This document shows, piece by piece, positions 11,008 to 19,428 of a stretch of 64,000 nt of DNA. This DNA comes from Methylobacterium longum (GTDB lineage Bacteria; Pseudomonadota; Alphaproteobacteria; Rhizobiales; Beijerinckiaceae), in NCBI RefSeq assembly GCF_022179385.1, contig NZ_BPQS01000019.1:41555-105554 (forward strand). Reading direction: 5' to 3'. The notes beneath the pieces were generated by a model. That model made no database searches. It saw only the letters and a list, made by a program, of their open reading frames with translations, and was not told where the DNA came from. Positions within the stretch are counted from its first letter, which is position 1; every line of letters starts with the position of its first letter. The position numbers and the translations under genes are program-made.

Positions 11008-12729
11008 TCACCCGTCGCGATCGCTCTCCCCCATCAGGAAGTCGAAGTCGCAGCCTTCCGGCGCCTGCGTGACGGTGCGGCGGTAGAGCGCCTTGTAGCC
11101 GCGCTTCGGCGCCGGCGGCGGCTGGAAGCCCTCCATCCGTCGGGCGATCTCCGCGTCGTCGACCAGCAGGTCGATCCGCTTGTCGCGGATCGACAGACGG
11201 ATCCGGTCGCCGTCGCGCACCGCGGCCAGCGGCCCGCCGATGGCGGATTCGGGGGCGATGTGAAGCACGATCGATCCGAAGGCCGTCCCGGACATCCGCG
11301 CGTCCGAGATGCGCACCATGTCCTTCACCCCTGCCCGGGCGAGCTTCTTCGGGATGGGCAGGTAGCCGGCCTCCGGCATGCCGGCGGCGTGCGGCCCGGC
11401 ATTCTGCAGGACCAGCACGTCGCCCGGCGCGACGTCGAGGTCGGGATCGTCGATCCGCCGGCTCAGGTCTTCGAGGCCGGTGAACACAACCGCCCGCCCC
11501 TCGGACTCGAACAGCGCCGGGGTCGCCGCCGCGCGCTTGAAGATCGCGCCCTCGGGCGCGAGGTTTCCGGTGAGGGCGACCAGCCCTCCGACCGGCGAGA
11601 CCGGATTCTCGAACGCGCGGATCACCGCGCGATCGACCCAGCCGGCGGGTTCGTCCAGCCGCTCGGCGAGAGTACGTCCCTCCACATCCACGGTGTCGAG
11701 ATGCAGCAGCGGCCGCAGCTCGCGCAGCAGAGCGCCCATGCCGCCGGCCGCGTGGAAATCCTCCATGTAGCCCTCGCCCACGGGCTTGAGGTCGACCAGG
11801 ACGGGGGTCTCGTCGGAGATCTGGTTGAAGCGCGCGTAGGGGATGCGGATGCCGAGCCGCCCCGCCACCGCCGTGAGGTGCACGATGGCGTTGGTCGAGC
11901 CCGATACGGCCATCAACACGCGAATGGCGTTCTCGACCGACTTCTCCGTGATGACCTGAGAGGGCCGGATCTTCGACTGGATCAGCCGCACTGCGGCCCG
12001 CCCGGTCTCTTCGGCGGCCACCAGCCGGTCGGAATGCACCGCCGGGATCGCCGCCGTGCCGGGCAGCGACAGGCCGAGCGCCTCCGCGATGCACGCCATG
12101 GTCGAGGCCGTGCCCATCACCGCGCAGGTGCCGGCGGTGACGGAGAGCCGTCCCTCCACCTCGGCGATCTCCTCCGCGTCGACCGTGCCGGCCCGGTACT
12201 TCGCCCAGAAGCCGCGGCAGTCGGTGCAGGCGCCGAGCCGCTGGCCCCGGTGACGGCCGGTGGACATCGGGCCGGTGACCAGCTGGATCGCCGGCAGGTC
12301 GGCGGAGGCCGCCCCCATGAGCTGGGCCGGCACGGTCTTGTCGCATCCACCGATCAGCACGACGGCGTCCATCGGCTGGGCCTGGATCATCTCCTCCGTG
12401 TCCATGGCCATGAGGTTGCGATACATCATGCTGGTCGGATTGAGGAAAACCTCACCCAGCGACACGGTCGGGAACGGCCGCGGCAGGGCGCCGGCCGCCA
12501 GTACGCCGCGGGAGACCGCCTCCACCAGCTCGGGCATGCCGCGGTGGCAGTTGTTGAAGCCGGACGGCGTCATGGCGATGCCGACCACCGGCTTGTCCAG
12601 CAGGCCCGGCGAGATGCCCATCGAGCGGGCGAAGGAACGGCGTAGGTAGCGCGCGAAGTCGCGGTCGCCGTAATTGGTCAGGCCCCGGTCGAGCCCGTGC
12701 GGCTCCCCGTGTCCGGCGTCTTCGCTCAT
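11008..12729 (-). CDS. IlvD/Edd-family dehydratase (sugar-acid or dihydroxy-acid dehydratase)
   Basis: Fe-S-dependent dehydratase of 573 residues from the ATG at 12729 (MSEDAGHGEPHGLDR); longer frames upstream lack family similarity. Cluster-binding cysteines are in GGCDKTVPAQLMGAASADLP and TAGTCAVMGTASTMACIAEA, with GFNNCHRGMPELVEA near the N-terminus. The ending RGYKALYRRTVTQAPEGCDF resembles pentonate/arabinonate dehydratases more than biosynthetic IlvD, so a sugar-acid substrate is preferred. It is the third gene of a short minus-strand set after the Nudix gene and a tiny membrane ORF. Confidence 0.85.
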   Translation of the reverse strand: MSEDAGHGEPHGLDRGLTNYGDRDFARYLRRSFARSMGISPGLLDKPVVGIAMTPSGFNNCHRGMPELVEAVSRGVLAAGALPRPFPTVSLGEVFLNPTSMMYRNLMAMDTEEMIQAQPMDAVVLIGGCDKTVPAQLMGAASADLPAIQLVTGPMSTGRHRGQRLGACTDCRGFWAKYRAGTVDAEEIAEVEGRLSVTAGTCAVMGTASTMACIAEALGLSLPGTAAIPAVHSDRLVAAEETGRAAVRLIQSKIRPSQVITEKSVENAIRVLMAVSGSTNAIVHLTAVAGRLGIRIPYARFNQISDETPVLVDLKPVGEGYMEDFHAAGGMGALLRELRPLLHLDTVDVEGRTLAERLDEPAGWVDRAVIRAFENPVSPVGGLVALTGNLAPEGAIFKRAAATPALFESEGRAVVFTGLEDLSRRIDDPDLDVAPGDVLVLQNAGPHAAGMPEAGYLPIPKKLARAGVKDMVRISDARMSGTAFGSIVLHIAPESAIGGPLAAVRDGDRIRLSIRDKRIDLLVDDAEIARRMEGFQPPPAPKRGYKALYRRTVTQAPEGCDFDFLMGESDRDG

Positions 12730-12764
12730 GACATCGATCCCTGAAACGTCTGCGCCACATGCGG

Positions 12765-12854
12765 TCAGCGCAGGTGGAAGGCGATCCACGCGACCCCGGC
12801 CAGCACTACGGCGGTCAGCAACCCCCGAGCGAGTACGCGATAGCGGATTCTCAC
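12765..12854 (-). CDS. 29-residue single-membrane-helix micro-ORF, translationally coupled
   Basis: GTG at 12854 overlaps the Nudix stop codon (GTGA), and the frame encodes 29 residues: a basic start MRIRYRVLARG, then a hydrophobic stretch LLTAVVLAGVAWIAF, then HLR and TGA. The layout is positive-inside then one helix. Being just 36 bp before the dehydratase start and perfectly coupled to the gene before makes it a real candidate. Proteins this short are easily random, and I know no family. Confidence 0.4.
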   Translation of the reverse strand: MRIRYRVLARGLLTAVVLAGVAWIAFHLR

Positions 12855-13420
12855 GCGCGGAACAGCTCCGGATGGCGCGCCCGCAGTGCAAGGACGAGGG
12901 TGAGCGTCTTCAGGTCGGTGATCGCCGCCTCGTCGGCCCGGGCGGCGAGTTCCGCAAGCGGCATCTCGACAACGCGGATGTTCTCGTGCTCGCCCGCAGC
13001 GCCGCCGCCGTCCTCGATCCGGTCCGCCTGGCCGTAGGAGCCGAGGTAGAGGTGCAGCTTCTCGGTGGTCACGCCTGCGCAGGAATAGGTGGCACCGACG
13101 AATTCGAGATCGGTCAGGCGGAGGCCGACCTCCTCCAGCACCTCCCGGCGGGCATTCTGCTCCGGGCTCCCATCATCGATCAGGCCTGCCGGGGCCTCGA
13201 GCTGGACCTGCTCGCCGGCCGCGAACAGGGGCGGTACCCGAAGCTCGCGCACGAGCGCGGCGACCTTGCGCACGGGATCGTAGGGCAGGATCCCCACCGC
13301 GTTGCCGTGGTCCTCGATCTCCCGTTCGACGACGGCGCCGTTGGCGAGGCGCACCCGCGCAATGCCGAACCGGCTCCAGCCCTCGTGGATGAAGCGAATC
13401 TCGAGGATCTCGGCTTTCAT
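12851..13420 (-). CDS. NudK-like Nudix hydrolase (nucleoside-diphosphate-sugar pyrophosphatase)
   Basis: Cytosolic Mg-dependent pyrophosphohydrolase of 189 residues. The Nudix box reads AGLIDDGSPEQNARREVLEE followed by VGL; it is one residue shorter than the standard box, as in NudK/YffH, so GDP-mannose or ADP-ribose-type substrates are likely. The C-terminal HENIRVVEMPLAEL also fits that family. ATG at 13420 is chosen because GGGAGG lies 6 bp before it, whereas the ATG at 13426 abuts that site directly. Confidence 0.85.
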   Translation of the reverse strand: MKAEILEIRFIHEGWSRFGIARVRLANGAVVEREIEDHGNAVGILPYDPVRKVAALVRELRVPPLFAAGEQVQLEAPAGLIDDGSPEQNARREVLEEVGLRLTDLEFVGATYSCAGVTTEKLHLYLGSYGQADRIEDGGGAAGEHENIRVVEMPLAELAARADEAAITDLKTLTLVLALRARHPELFRA

Positions 13421-13592
13421 AGGCATCCTCCCAACACTGATCGCCCTACACGGAAGCGTGTCCCGTTGTTCCGGGAACGCTGAAGCACGAGGCTAGGTTT
13501 GGTCGGACATGCGCATGGCCACGCTTCCGCGGGGCATGCCCCGGTCAGGATCGATGCGGGCAGAGAAGATCAGCGGGATTGTGGGGTGATCG

Positions 13593-14045
13593 ATGCGGGA
13601 CGCCGTCGCGATCTGGGCCGCGCTGGTTCTCACCTACATGGTCTTCGCCGGCGCCGTGAATGTGAGCGAGAGCGTGGCGGCCGTGGGCTGTGCCAGCCTG
13701 GGCACGCTGTGGTGGTGGGGCGTCGGTCGGCGCGGGGGCACGCGCTTTCACTTCGATCGCTTGACGCTCCGGCCGCTCGGCCCAGCCATCCTCGCTGTAC
13801 CTCGCCAAGCCGTCCACGTCGGGCTCCGCCTGTCGAGGGTCGTGCTCGGGCGCGCCGGCGGCGGTACGACGCGCGAGCGCACCGCGAGTGAATTGTCCTG
13901 GGCCGCGGCGTCGGGCGACACGGTCTACGCCGCGCGGGCCGTCGGGCTGTTCGCCGCCTCGCTCACGCCGGACAGCTACGTTCTGATTCTCGACCGCGAG
14001 CACGGCACCGTGGCGACGCACGCCCTCGAGGACGACGCCCCATGA
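13593..14045 (+). CDS. mrpE: MrpE/MnhE subunit of a cation/proton antiporter
   Basis: First gene of a seven-gene antiporter operon. The 150-residue product has two N-terminal helices (AIWAALVLTYMVFAG and VGCASLGTLWWWG) and a soluble part ending with the family-typical TPDSYVLILDREHGTVATHA. MrpE is a small membrane subunit needed for stable complex assembly. Its stop overlaps the next gene as ATGA. Confidence 0.88.
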   Translation: MRDAVAIWAALVLTYMVFAGAVNVSESVAAVGCASLGTLWWWGVGRRGGTRFHFDRLTLRPLGPAILAVPRQAVHVGLRLSRVVLGRAGGGTTRERTASELSWAAASGDTVYAARAVGLFAASLTPDSYVLILDREHGTVATHALEDDAP

Positions 14046-14293
14046 ACATCTGGACGGCCGCCGTCCTGGCGCTGCTTCCGCCGCTCGGCCTCGCGGCGGC
14101 CCTGACATGGCGGGGACGGCCGGGCCAGCGCTTCGCAGCCTGTCAGCTCGTCGGCAGCATCACGGTCCTGATCCTGACCTTCATGGCCTTTGCCACCGAC
14201 CAAGCCGCGACCACCGACCTCGCTCTCACCCTGGTCCTACTCAACCTGCCGGGCACGATGCTGCTCGCGGTGTTCCTGGAGCGTTGGATATGA
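14042..14293 (+). CDS. mrpF: MrpF/MnhF subunit
   Basis: 83-residue membrane protein with three predicted helices. The family signature is faint but clear in order and size: an N-terminal helix, RFAACQLVGSITVLILTFMA in the middle, and a short C-terminal helix LVLLNLPGTMLLAVFLERW. It overlaps both neighbours by 4 bp. It is a structural subunit of the multi-subunit cation/proton antiporter. Confidence 0.85.
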   Translation: MNIWTAAVLALLPPLGLAAALTWRGRPGQRFAACQLVGSITVLILTFMAFATDQAATTDLALTLVLLNLPGTMLLAVFLERWI

Positions 14294-14574
14294 GCATCCT
14301 CATCGGCCTGGCTGTCGGTCTGGCGGTGGCGGTGACGTGGCTCGTCGCCATCGCCCTGTGGCGCCTGCCTCGGGCGCTGGACCGGCTGCACGCGCTCGCC
14401 TTCCTGAACGTCGCCGCGGCGTTCCTGGTCACCGCGGCGGCGTTCCTCGCCGACGGCATCTCGGGACGATCTCTCAAGATCCTCGTGATGATGATCGTCT
14501 TCCTTGCCTGGGCGGCGGTGCTCTCGCACGTGTCCGGCCGGGCGCTGTTGATGCGCGAGGGCCGCTCGGCATGA
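14290..14574 (+). CDS. mrpG: MrpG/MnhG subunit
   Basis: 94 residues from the ATG at 14290, overlapping the mrpF stop. Three hydrophobic helices are present, and WRLPRALDRLHALAFLNVAA matches the MnhG pattern (RhPDvydRLHA in typical members). It closes the E-F-G subcluster that precedes the C-terminal-MrpA-like genes. Confidence 0.85.
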   Translation: MSILIGLAVGLAVAVTWLVAIALWRLPRALDRLHALAFLNVAAAFLVTAAAFLADGISGRSLKILVMMIVFLAWAAVLSHVSGRALLMREGRSA

Positions 14575-14584
14575 GGATGCCGCG

Positions 14585-14836
14585 ATGACGCTCATCCTGC
14601 CGCTGCTGTTTCTGCTCACCGCCGTGTCGGGCACCGCCGTGGTGCTGGTGCGCGACCCAGCCCGTCAGATCTTCGCCATCGCGGTCAACGGCCTCGTGCT
14701 GGCGATCCTGTTCGACGCCCTTCAGGCCCCCGACGTCGCCCTGTCGGAACTGGCCGTCGGAGCGGCGGCCGTACCGCTTCTCTTCCTCGTGGCGCTGATG
14801 GCGGTTCGGACCCGACCGCCCGAGGAGAAGTCGTGA
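14585..14836 (+). CDS. MbhD-like subunit (DUF4040; equals a C-terminal piece of MrpA)
   Basis: 83 residues in three helices, containing RQIFAIAVNGLVLAILFDAL and the conserved acidic motif QAPDVALSELAVGAAAVPLL of the DUF4040/MbhD family, which in standard Mrp antiporters is fused to the C-terminus of MrpA. Here it is separate, as in archaeal Mbh-type modules. It starts 10 bp after mrpG and overlaps the next gene by 4 bp. Confidence 0.85.
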   Translation: MTLILPLLFLLTAVSGTAVVLVRDPARQIFAIAVNGLVLAILFDALQAPDVALSELAVGAAAVPLLFLVALMAVRTRPPEEKS

Positions 14837-15609
14837 GCCCCCGCGCCCGGATCGCGCTGCTGGTCCTGGCAGGGCTCGTCCTGCTTCCCGGCACGGGGGC
14901 GGTCATCGCCGGTTTGCCACCCTTCGGATCGACGATTGCCCAGTACGGCGAACGCATCAACGCGATCACCCCGCAGGTGCGGCACGTCGCCAACATGGTC
15001 AGCGCGATCAACTTCGACCTGCGCGGCCTCGATACCCTCGGCGAGGAGTTCATGCTGCTTGCCGCCATCACCGGCACGGTGGTGCTGCTGCGCGGCCGAC
15101 GCGGCGAGGGCAACACCGAGCGCGCCATGCGCCGGCCTGGCCGCGCCGTGATCCCCCGCTCCGACACAGTGGTGCTCGTCTGCCGGATCGCCGGCCCGCT
15201 CACCGCCCTGTTCGGGCTGTATGTGGTGCTGCACGCCACCGTAACGCCCGGCGGCGGCTTCCAGGGCGGCGTGATCCTCGCGTCCGCAACCCTGCTGATC
15301 TACCTCGGCGAGGGCTATGCCGGCTGGCGCGATACCGTGCGCAGTCACTGGCTGGATGCCATGGAGGGCGGCGGCGCGCTGCTCTTCACCCTGTGCGGGC
15401 TGGCGCCGATGCTGACCGGCGCCGCCTTCATGCAGAACGTATTGCCGCTCGGCACCTTCCGGGACGTGTTCTCGGGCGGCCTGATGCTCGTCGAGAATCT
15501 CGGCGTCGCCCTGGCGGTGACGGGCGGCTTCACGCAGCTCTTCCTGGAATTCATGGAGGAGACCCGCGCGGCCGACGAGCCCGACGAGCCCGGGGAGGAA
15601 TCGGCGTGA
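14833..15609 (+). CDS. mrpB: MbhE-MrpB fusion subunit
   Basis: 258 residues from a GTG at 14833. Residues about 1-95 read as an MbhE-like domain, with one helix, a lumenal stretch QYGERINAITPQVRHVANMV and AINFDLRGLDTLGEEFMLLA. Residues about 105-245 are a MnhB domain, with GLYVVLHATVTPGGGFQGGV and its glycine-rich motif. The fusion joins the last piece of MrpA to MrpB. A charged tail ends EPDEPGEESA, overlapping mrpC as GTGA. Confidence 0.87.
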   Translation: MSPRARIALLVLAGLVLLPGTGAVIAGLPPFGSTIAQYGERINAITPQVRHVANMVSAINFDLRGLDTLGEEFMLLAAITGTVVLLRGRRGEGNTERAMRRPGRAVIPRSDTVVLVCRIAGPLTALFGLYVVLHATVTPGGGFQGGVILASATLLIYLGEGYAGWRDTVRSHWLDAMEGGGALLFTLCGLAPMLTGAAFMQNVLPLGTFRDVFSGGLMLVENLGVALAVTGGFTQLFLEFMEETRAADEPDEPGEESA

Positions 15610-16013
15610 GCATGCTGCCCTACGCGGTCGCCGCGTGGCTCTTCGGGATCGGACTCTACGGCATCGCCACGAGTCGCAACTTCATCCATCTCGTCGGCTG
15701 CCTCGGCGTCTGCCAGTCGGCGACCTACGTGCTCCTGCTCGGCCTCGGCTATCGCTGGGGCAGCATCGCGCCGATCTTCTACGATCATCCGCCCGGCACG
15801 CCCGCCGTCGATCCGGTGATGCAGGCACTGGTGCTCACCGACATCGTAGTCGGCGCGACGCTCACAGCCCTCCTCCTCGTGCTGACGATTCAGGCCTACA
15901 AGCGCGGTGGCAGCCTCGATCCGGAGAAGCTCCGGCCGATGCGCGCGGGGGGCAAGTCCGGCCGCGATCCGGGACCGAGTCGGGTGAGCGATGCGGAGCG
16001 GAGCGTCTCGTGA
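15606..16013 (+). CDS. mrpC: MrpC/MnhC (NuoK-like) subunit
   Basis: 135 residues from GTG at 15606, homologous to NuoK of complex I. The helix motif GLYGIATSRNFIHLVGCLGV and the C-terminal VDPVMQALVLTDIVVGATLT, containing the conserved DP-QALVLT-IVI pattern, identify it. The charged tail of about 30 residues is longer than usual. It overlaps both neighbours by 4 bp. Confidence 0.92.
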   Translation: MSMLPYAVAAWLFGIGLYGIATSRNFIHLVGCLGVCQSATYVLLLGLGYRWGSIAPIFYDHPPGTPAVDPVMQALVLTDIVVGATLTALLLVLTIQAYKRGGSLDPEKLRPMRAGGKSGRDPGPSRVSDAERSVS

Positions 16014-17764
16014 CCGCTTTCCCGGCCGCCCTGCTACCCCTGCCCGTCGCGATCCCGCTCGTCGTCTGCGCGGCGATGCTGGCGACCGCCCATCTGCTGC
16101 CCGGCCGTCTCCCCGACATACTGGCAACGCTCACGGCGCTCTCCGTCGCGATCCTGTGCGCCGTCATCGCCGCGCGAGCCGCCGATAGCCCCCTGGTCTA
16201 TTGGTTCGGCGGCTGGGAGCCGAGGGACGGCGTCCATCTCGGGATCGGCTTCTCGGTGGACGAAGCCAGCGGGTGGATCGCGGCCTTCATCGGCCTTCTG
16301 TACGCGCTGACCTTCCTGTTCGCCTGGGGGTTCTTCGATCGCACCCACGGGCACTTCCACATCCTGATGCTGCTGTTCCTGGCCGCCATGGTCGGCTTTT
16401 GTTTCACCCGCGACATGTTCAACCTGTTCGTGTGGTTCGAAGTGATGAGCGTCGCCGCCTTCGCGCTCACGGCCTACCACTTGGAGGAGTCGGCCCTGGC
16501 GGGCGCCATCAACTTCACCGTGATCAACAGTCTCGCGGGCTTCCTGATGCTCGGCGGGATCGGATTGATCTACGCGCAGACCGGCACCCTCGATTTCGAA
16601 GGCATCGCGGCCGCTGTGGCGAGGGGGGGGCGCGACCCGGTGGTGGCCGGCGCCTTCTGCCTCGCGGCAACTGCCTTGATGATCAAGGGCGCGATCGTGC
16701 CGTTCCAGTTCTGGCTCGCCGATGCCCATTCGGTGGCGCCGAGCCCGGTATCAGTGATCTTCTCCGGCTCGATGGTCTCGCTCGGGCTGTTCGGCCTCGC
16801 GAAGGTGAGCGCCGTGGTCTTCGCGGGTTCCGATCAGGTTCAGCGCACGTTGCCCGTGCTCCTCATCGGGATGGGCAGCTTCACCGCCCTGCTCGGCGGC
16901 TGGATGGCTCTGCTGCAGCGCCACCTCAAGCGGATGCTGGCCTTCTCCACGATCTCGCATGCCGGGATCATGCTCACCGGAATCGGTGCCCTGTCGGCGG
17001 GCGGCACGGGCGGGATGCTGATCTACGTGGTCGGCCACGGGCTGGTGAAGGGGGCCCTGTTCATGATCGCAGGCATCCTGTTGGCCACGCGGGCCAGCAT
17101 CGACGAGATCGCTTTGCGCGGCCTCGGACGGGGCCTCGGCCCGGCCGGGATTGCGATGGCGCTCGCCGGGCTGCTGCTCTGCGGCCTGCCGATCGGGGTG
17201 CTCGACCAGGGGACGCGACTCGTCCAGGGGGCATTGACGCAGCAGGGCCACGGCTTCGCGGTCGCGGCCGGCGCCATCGGCGCGGCATTGACCGGGGCCG
17301 CAGTCCTTCGGGCATCGGGCCGCATCTTCCTCGGGCTCGGGCCGGATCCAGGCGACGAAGCCGGAGCGCCGAGTCAGGACGAGCGCGAGAAGGCCAATCG
17401 ACCGCTCTGGCTGATGCTCGCACCCTGCTGCGTGCTGCTTGCCCTCGATGCCGGACTGCCGGCGAGCCTGATCGAGCACGGCATCCCGCGGGCGGCATCG
17501 GCCTTCATGCACCGCCCGGCGGTCGGCGCCTTCGCCGAGGGACCGGCTTGGCTGCCCTGGGCGTCGGTAGCGGCGGCGCTGGTGGGCGCCGGCTACGGTC
17601 TTTTCCGCAAGAGGCTGCCGGCAGCAGTGGTCCGGCCAGTCAGCGTCACCCAATCGGCGCCGACGCGGGCCCTGGAACTCCTGCACAGCGGGCTCATCGG
17701 CGATTACGCGGCATGGCTGGCTGTCGGTGTGGCGGCGATCGCCGCTGTGCTGACGCTGGTTTGA
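16010..17764 (+). CDS. mrpD: MrpD-like (NuoN/NuoM-like) antiporter subunit
   Basis: 584-residue polytopic protein with the proton-translocating antiporter fold. The conserved glutamate on helix 5 is in NLFVWFEVMSVAAFALTAYH, lysine/histidine residues follow in LMIKGAIVPFQFWLADAHS and LKRMLAFSTISHAGIM, and VGHGLVKGALFMIAG is the broken-helix lysine. It is the only antiporter-like large subunit in the cluster. A run of eight G at 16623-16630 lies in the coding sequence and could be prone to slippage. It is the last gene of the operon. Confidence 0.92.
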   Translation: MTAFPAALLPLPVAIPLVVCAAMLATAHLLPGRLPDILATLTALSVAILCAVIAARAADSPLVYWFGGWEPRDGVHLGIGFSVDEASGWIAAFIGLLYALTFLFAWGFFDRTHGHFHILMLLFLAAMVGFCFTRDMFNLFVWFEVMSVAAFALTAYHLEESALAGAINFTVINSLAGFLMLGGIGLIYAQTGTLDFEGIAAAVARGGRDPVVAGAFCLAATALMIKGAIVPFQFWLADAHSVAPSPVSVIFSGSMVSLGLFGLAKVSAVVFAGSDQVQRTLPVLLIGMGSFTALLGGWMALLQRHLKRMLAFSTISHAGIMLTGIGALSAGGTGGMLIYVVGHGLVKGALFMIAGILLATRASIDEIALRGLGRGLGPAGIAMALAGLLLCGLPIGVLDQGTRLVQGALTQQGHGFAVAAGAIGAALTGAAVLRASGRIFLGLGPDPGDEAGAPSQDEREKANRPLWLMLAPCCVLLALDAGLPASLIEHGIPRAASAFMHRPAVGAFAEGPAWLPWASVAAALVGAGYGLFRKRLPAAVVRPVSVTQSAPTRALELLHSGLIGDYAAWLAVGVAAIAAVLTLV

Positions 17765-17865
17765 GGCGCGAACGTCGGGCAGCCCCATGGATGCGTGCCG
17801 AGAGCGCGGTGCCGTGCCGTCAGATCGGCCGTCAGAGGCAATCTAAGATATCCCGTCATAGACGC

Positions 17866-18069
17866 ACCAGTCCCGGGTCGTCGCGGATCGGGATGCAGGA
17901 CGGGGAGATCGACCCGGATCGCGGCCGGCCCATCCCAGAGCACGATCGCGCGCTGGGTCAGGACCAACGGCTCTTCCACAGCTTGGGTCACGAACAGGGC
18001 TGTGAACCGTGTCGCCTGCCACAGGCGCAGGATCCCGGCCTGCATCGCCTGGCGGCTCAAGGCATCGAG
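17866..18069 (-). pseudogene. C-terminal remnant of an SsuB/TauB-type ABC ATPase
   Basis: On the minus strand the sequence reads LDALSRQAMQAGILRLWQ, then ATRFTALFVTQAVEEPLVLT, then RAIVLWDGPAAIRVDLPV. This lines up with the D-loop, H-loop (histidine replaced by glutamine) and C-terminal region of nitrate/sulfonate/taurine transporter ATPases. Walker A, the signature and Walker B are absent, and no permease is nearby. It is a decayed fragment in the gap after the antiporter operon; the rest of 17765-18320 shows no gene. Confidence 0.65.
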
Positions 18070-18320
18070 CTTGCCGAGCCTGGGCTCGATCCGTGCCGCC
18101 CACCCGCGGCTAATCGGAGACGGTAGGGCCGGTGTCCAAGCTGCTTCCTCTGCGCTTGCCAGGCGGGTGCTCCGATCAGCGGGGTGGAGCAGAGCATTGC
18201 CCTACCCAATGATCACGATCGAGCCCGCGAGGCGTGGCGCTAGCCGTCCGCACCAGGCTAAGCGTACACGAGGCGGCGACGCGGGACCGCTGCATTAGTC
18301 GTAGGTCGATGGGAGGACCG

Positions 18321-18929
18321 ATGAGCTGCCAGGCGGACTATTACGTCTCATTGAATTCGCCCTGGACCCACCTCGGCGGGGCGCGCCTGATGGGTGTCGC
18401 CAAGCGATACGGTGCGAGCGTACGGATCTATCCCATCGACACGGGCGAGGTTTTTCCGGCCTCCGGCGGGCTCCCCCTGCACAAACGCTCGCCCCAGCGG
18501 CAAGCCTATCGCCTTCAGGATCTGGCGCGCTGGCGCGATGTCCTTGGCATCCCGATCAACCTGAAGCCAAAGCATTTTCCCGCCAATGAGGCCACCGCCG
18601 CTCATTGTGTCCTCGTGGTGCGCGAGACGATCGGCGATCCTCGGGCCATCGACTTGGCGCATCGCATCCTGAAGGCGCTCTGGGAGGAGGAAGCCGACAC
18701 CGGCGACCGGGAAACGCTCGTGCGCCTCATCAGCGAGATCGGGTTGGACGGGACGTCAATCCTTGAACGCGCGGGTGAGCCACGATGGGCTGCACTGCGC
18801 TCGAAGGAGACGCAGGCCGCAATCGACCGCGGGGTGTTCGGTGTCCCCACCTATGCGGTAGGCGAGACCATCTTCTGGGGCCAAGACCGGCTGGACTTCC
18901 TTGAGCGCCAAATGGCGGTCGACCGCTGA
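18321..18929 (+). CDS. DsbA-family 2-hydroxychromene-2-carboxylate isomerase-like protein
   Basis: 202 residues from the ATG at 18321, with GGGAGG 5 bp before it. The thioredoxin-fold start YYVSLNSPWTHLGGARLMGV replaces the CxxC of DsbA with SPWT, as in HCCA isomerases (NahD-like), which bind glutathione and act on aromatic degradation intermediates. The C-terminal GVFGVPTYAVGETIFWGQDRL is the conserved cis-proline region. No aromatic pathway genes lie nearby, so the substrate is open. Confidence 0.85.
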   Translation: MSCQADYYVSLNSPWTHLGGARLMGVAKRYGASVRIYPIDTGEVFPASGGLPLHKRSPQRQAYRLQDLARWRDVLGIPINLKPKHFPANEATAAHCVLVVRETIGDPRAIDLAHRILKALWEEEADTGDRETLVRLISEIGLDGTSILERAGEPRWAALRSKETQAAIDRGVFGVPTYAVGETIFWGQDRLDFLERQMAVDR

Positions 18930-19428
18930 GATGGATCGGTGCGGAGCGCCGCCGTGACCACGGGGACGATGGAGGGAGACGCCTCTCCCACCCGGCGGCT
19001 CATCGCGCTCGCCTGTCGACGATGATCACGGCAGGACACCACTCGACGATTTGGTGGATGACTTCGGAGCCAACCGTCCTCGGTCCGGGGCCCGTGCCGG
19101 TTTCCGGGGCGGGACCGGCAGGTCACCACTCTACGGAAGGTCGTTCACGGGAGCATCGGTGGGAAAACGCCTTTATCGGTCGCCGGTGACTGTGGTCGGG
19201 GCGCGGTCTCGGGTGATTCTTCTCGGTCGCCGACGGGTCGGAACGACCGGCTATCTAATGCCGTGCGCAGGATCGGTGGTGAACGGCCGCTCGGGGTAGA
19301 TCCATGCCGGTCTGCTTCAAAGCTCCACTTGCAGCACGCACCACGCAGCTGTTCGGCAGGAGCTGGCTGATAGGTCATTATCCACTTGCCGCCGAGTGGA
19401 GCGTGAATTCAGATGCACCGCCCATCTC
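18930..19428. other. Gene-free 499-bp interval
   Basis: This separates two genes that converge here. Short open frames exist on both strands, but none shows a ribosome site plus family similarity. A minus-strand segment near 19021-19070 reads SEVIHQIVEWCPAVIIVD and could be a gene remnant, but I could not place it. Confidence 0.4.

Noticed and set aside
16621..16630. Run of eight G in mrpD as a programmed frameshift site
   Set aside because: The frame is open and normal on both sides and the protein is full length; the tract alone is not evidence.
18930..19428. Universal-stress-protein remnant near 19.0 kb
   Set aside because: Only about 18 residues look plausible, and they do not match the expected Usp motif.
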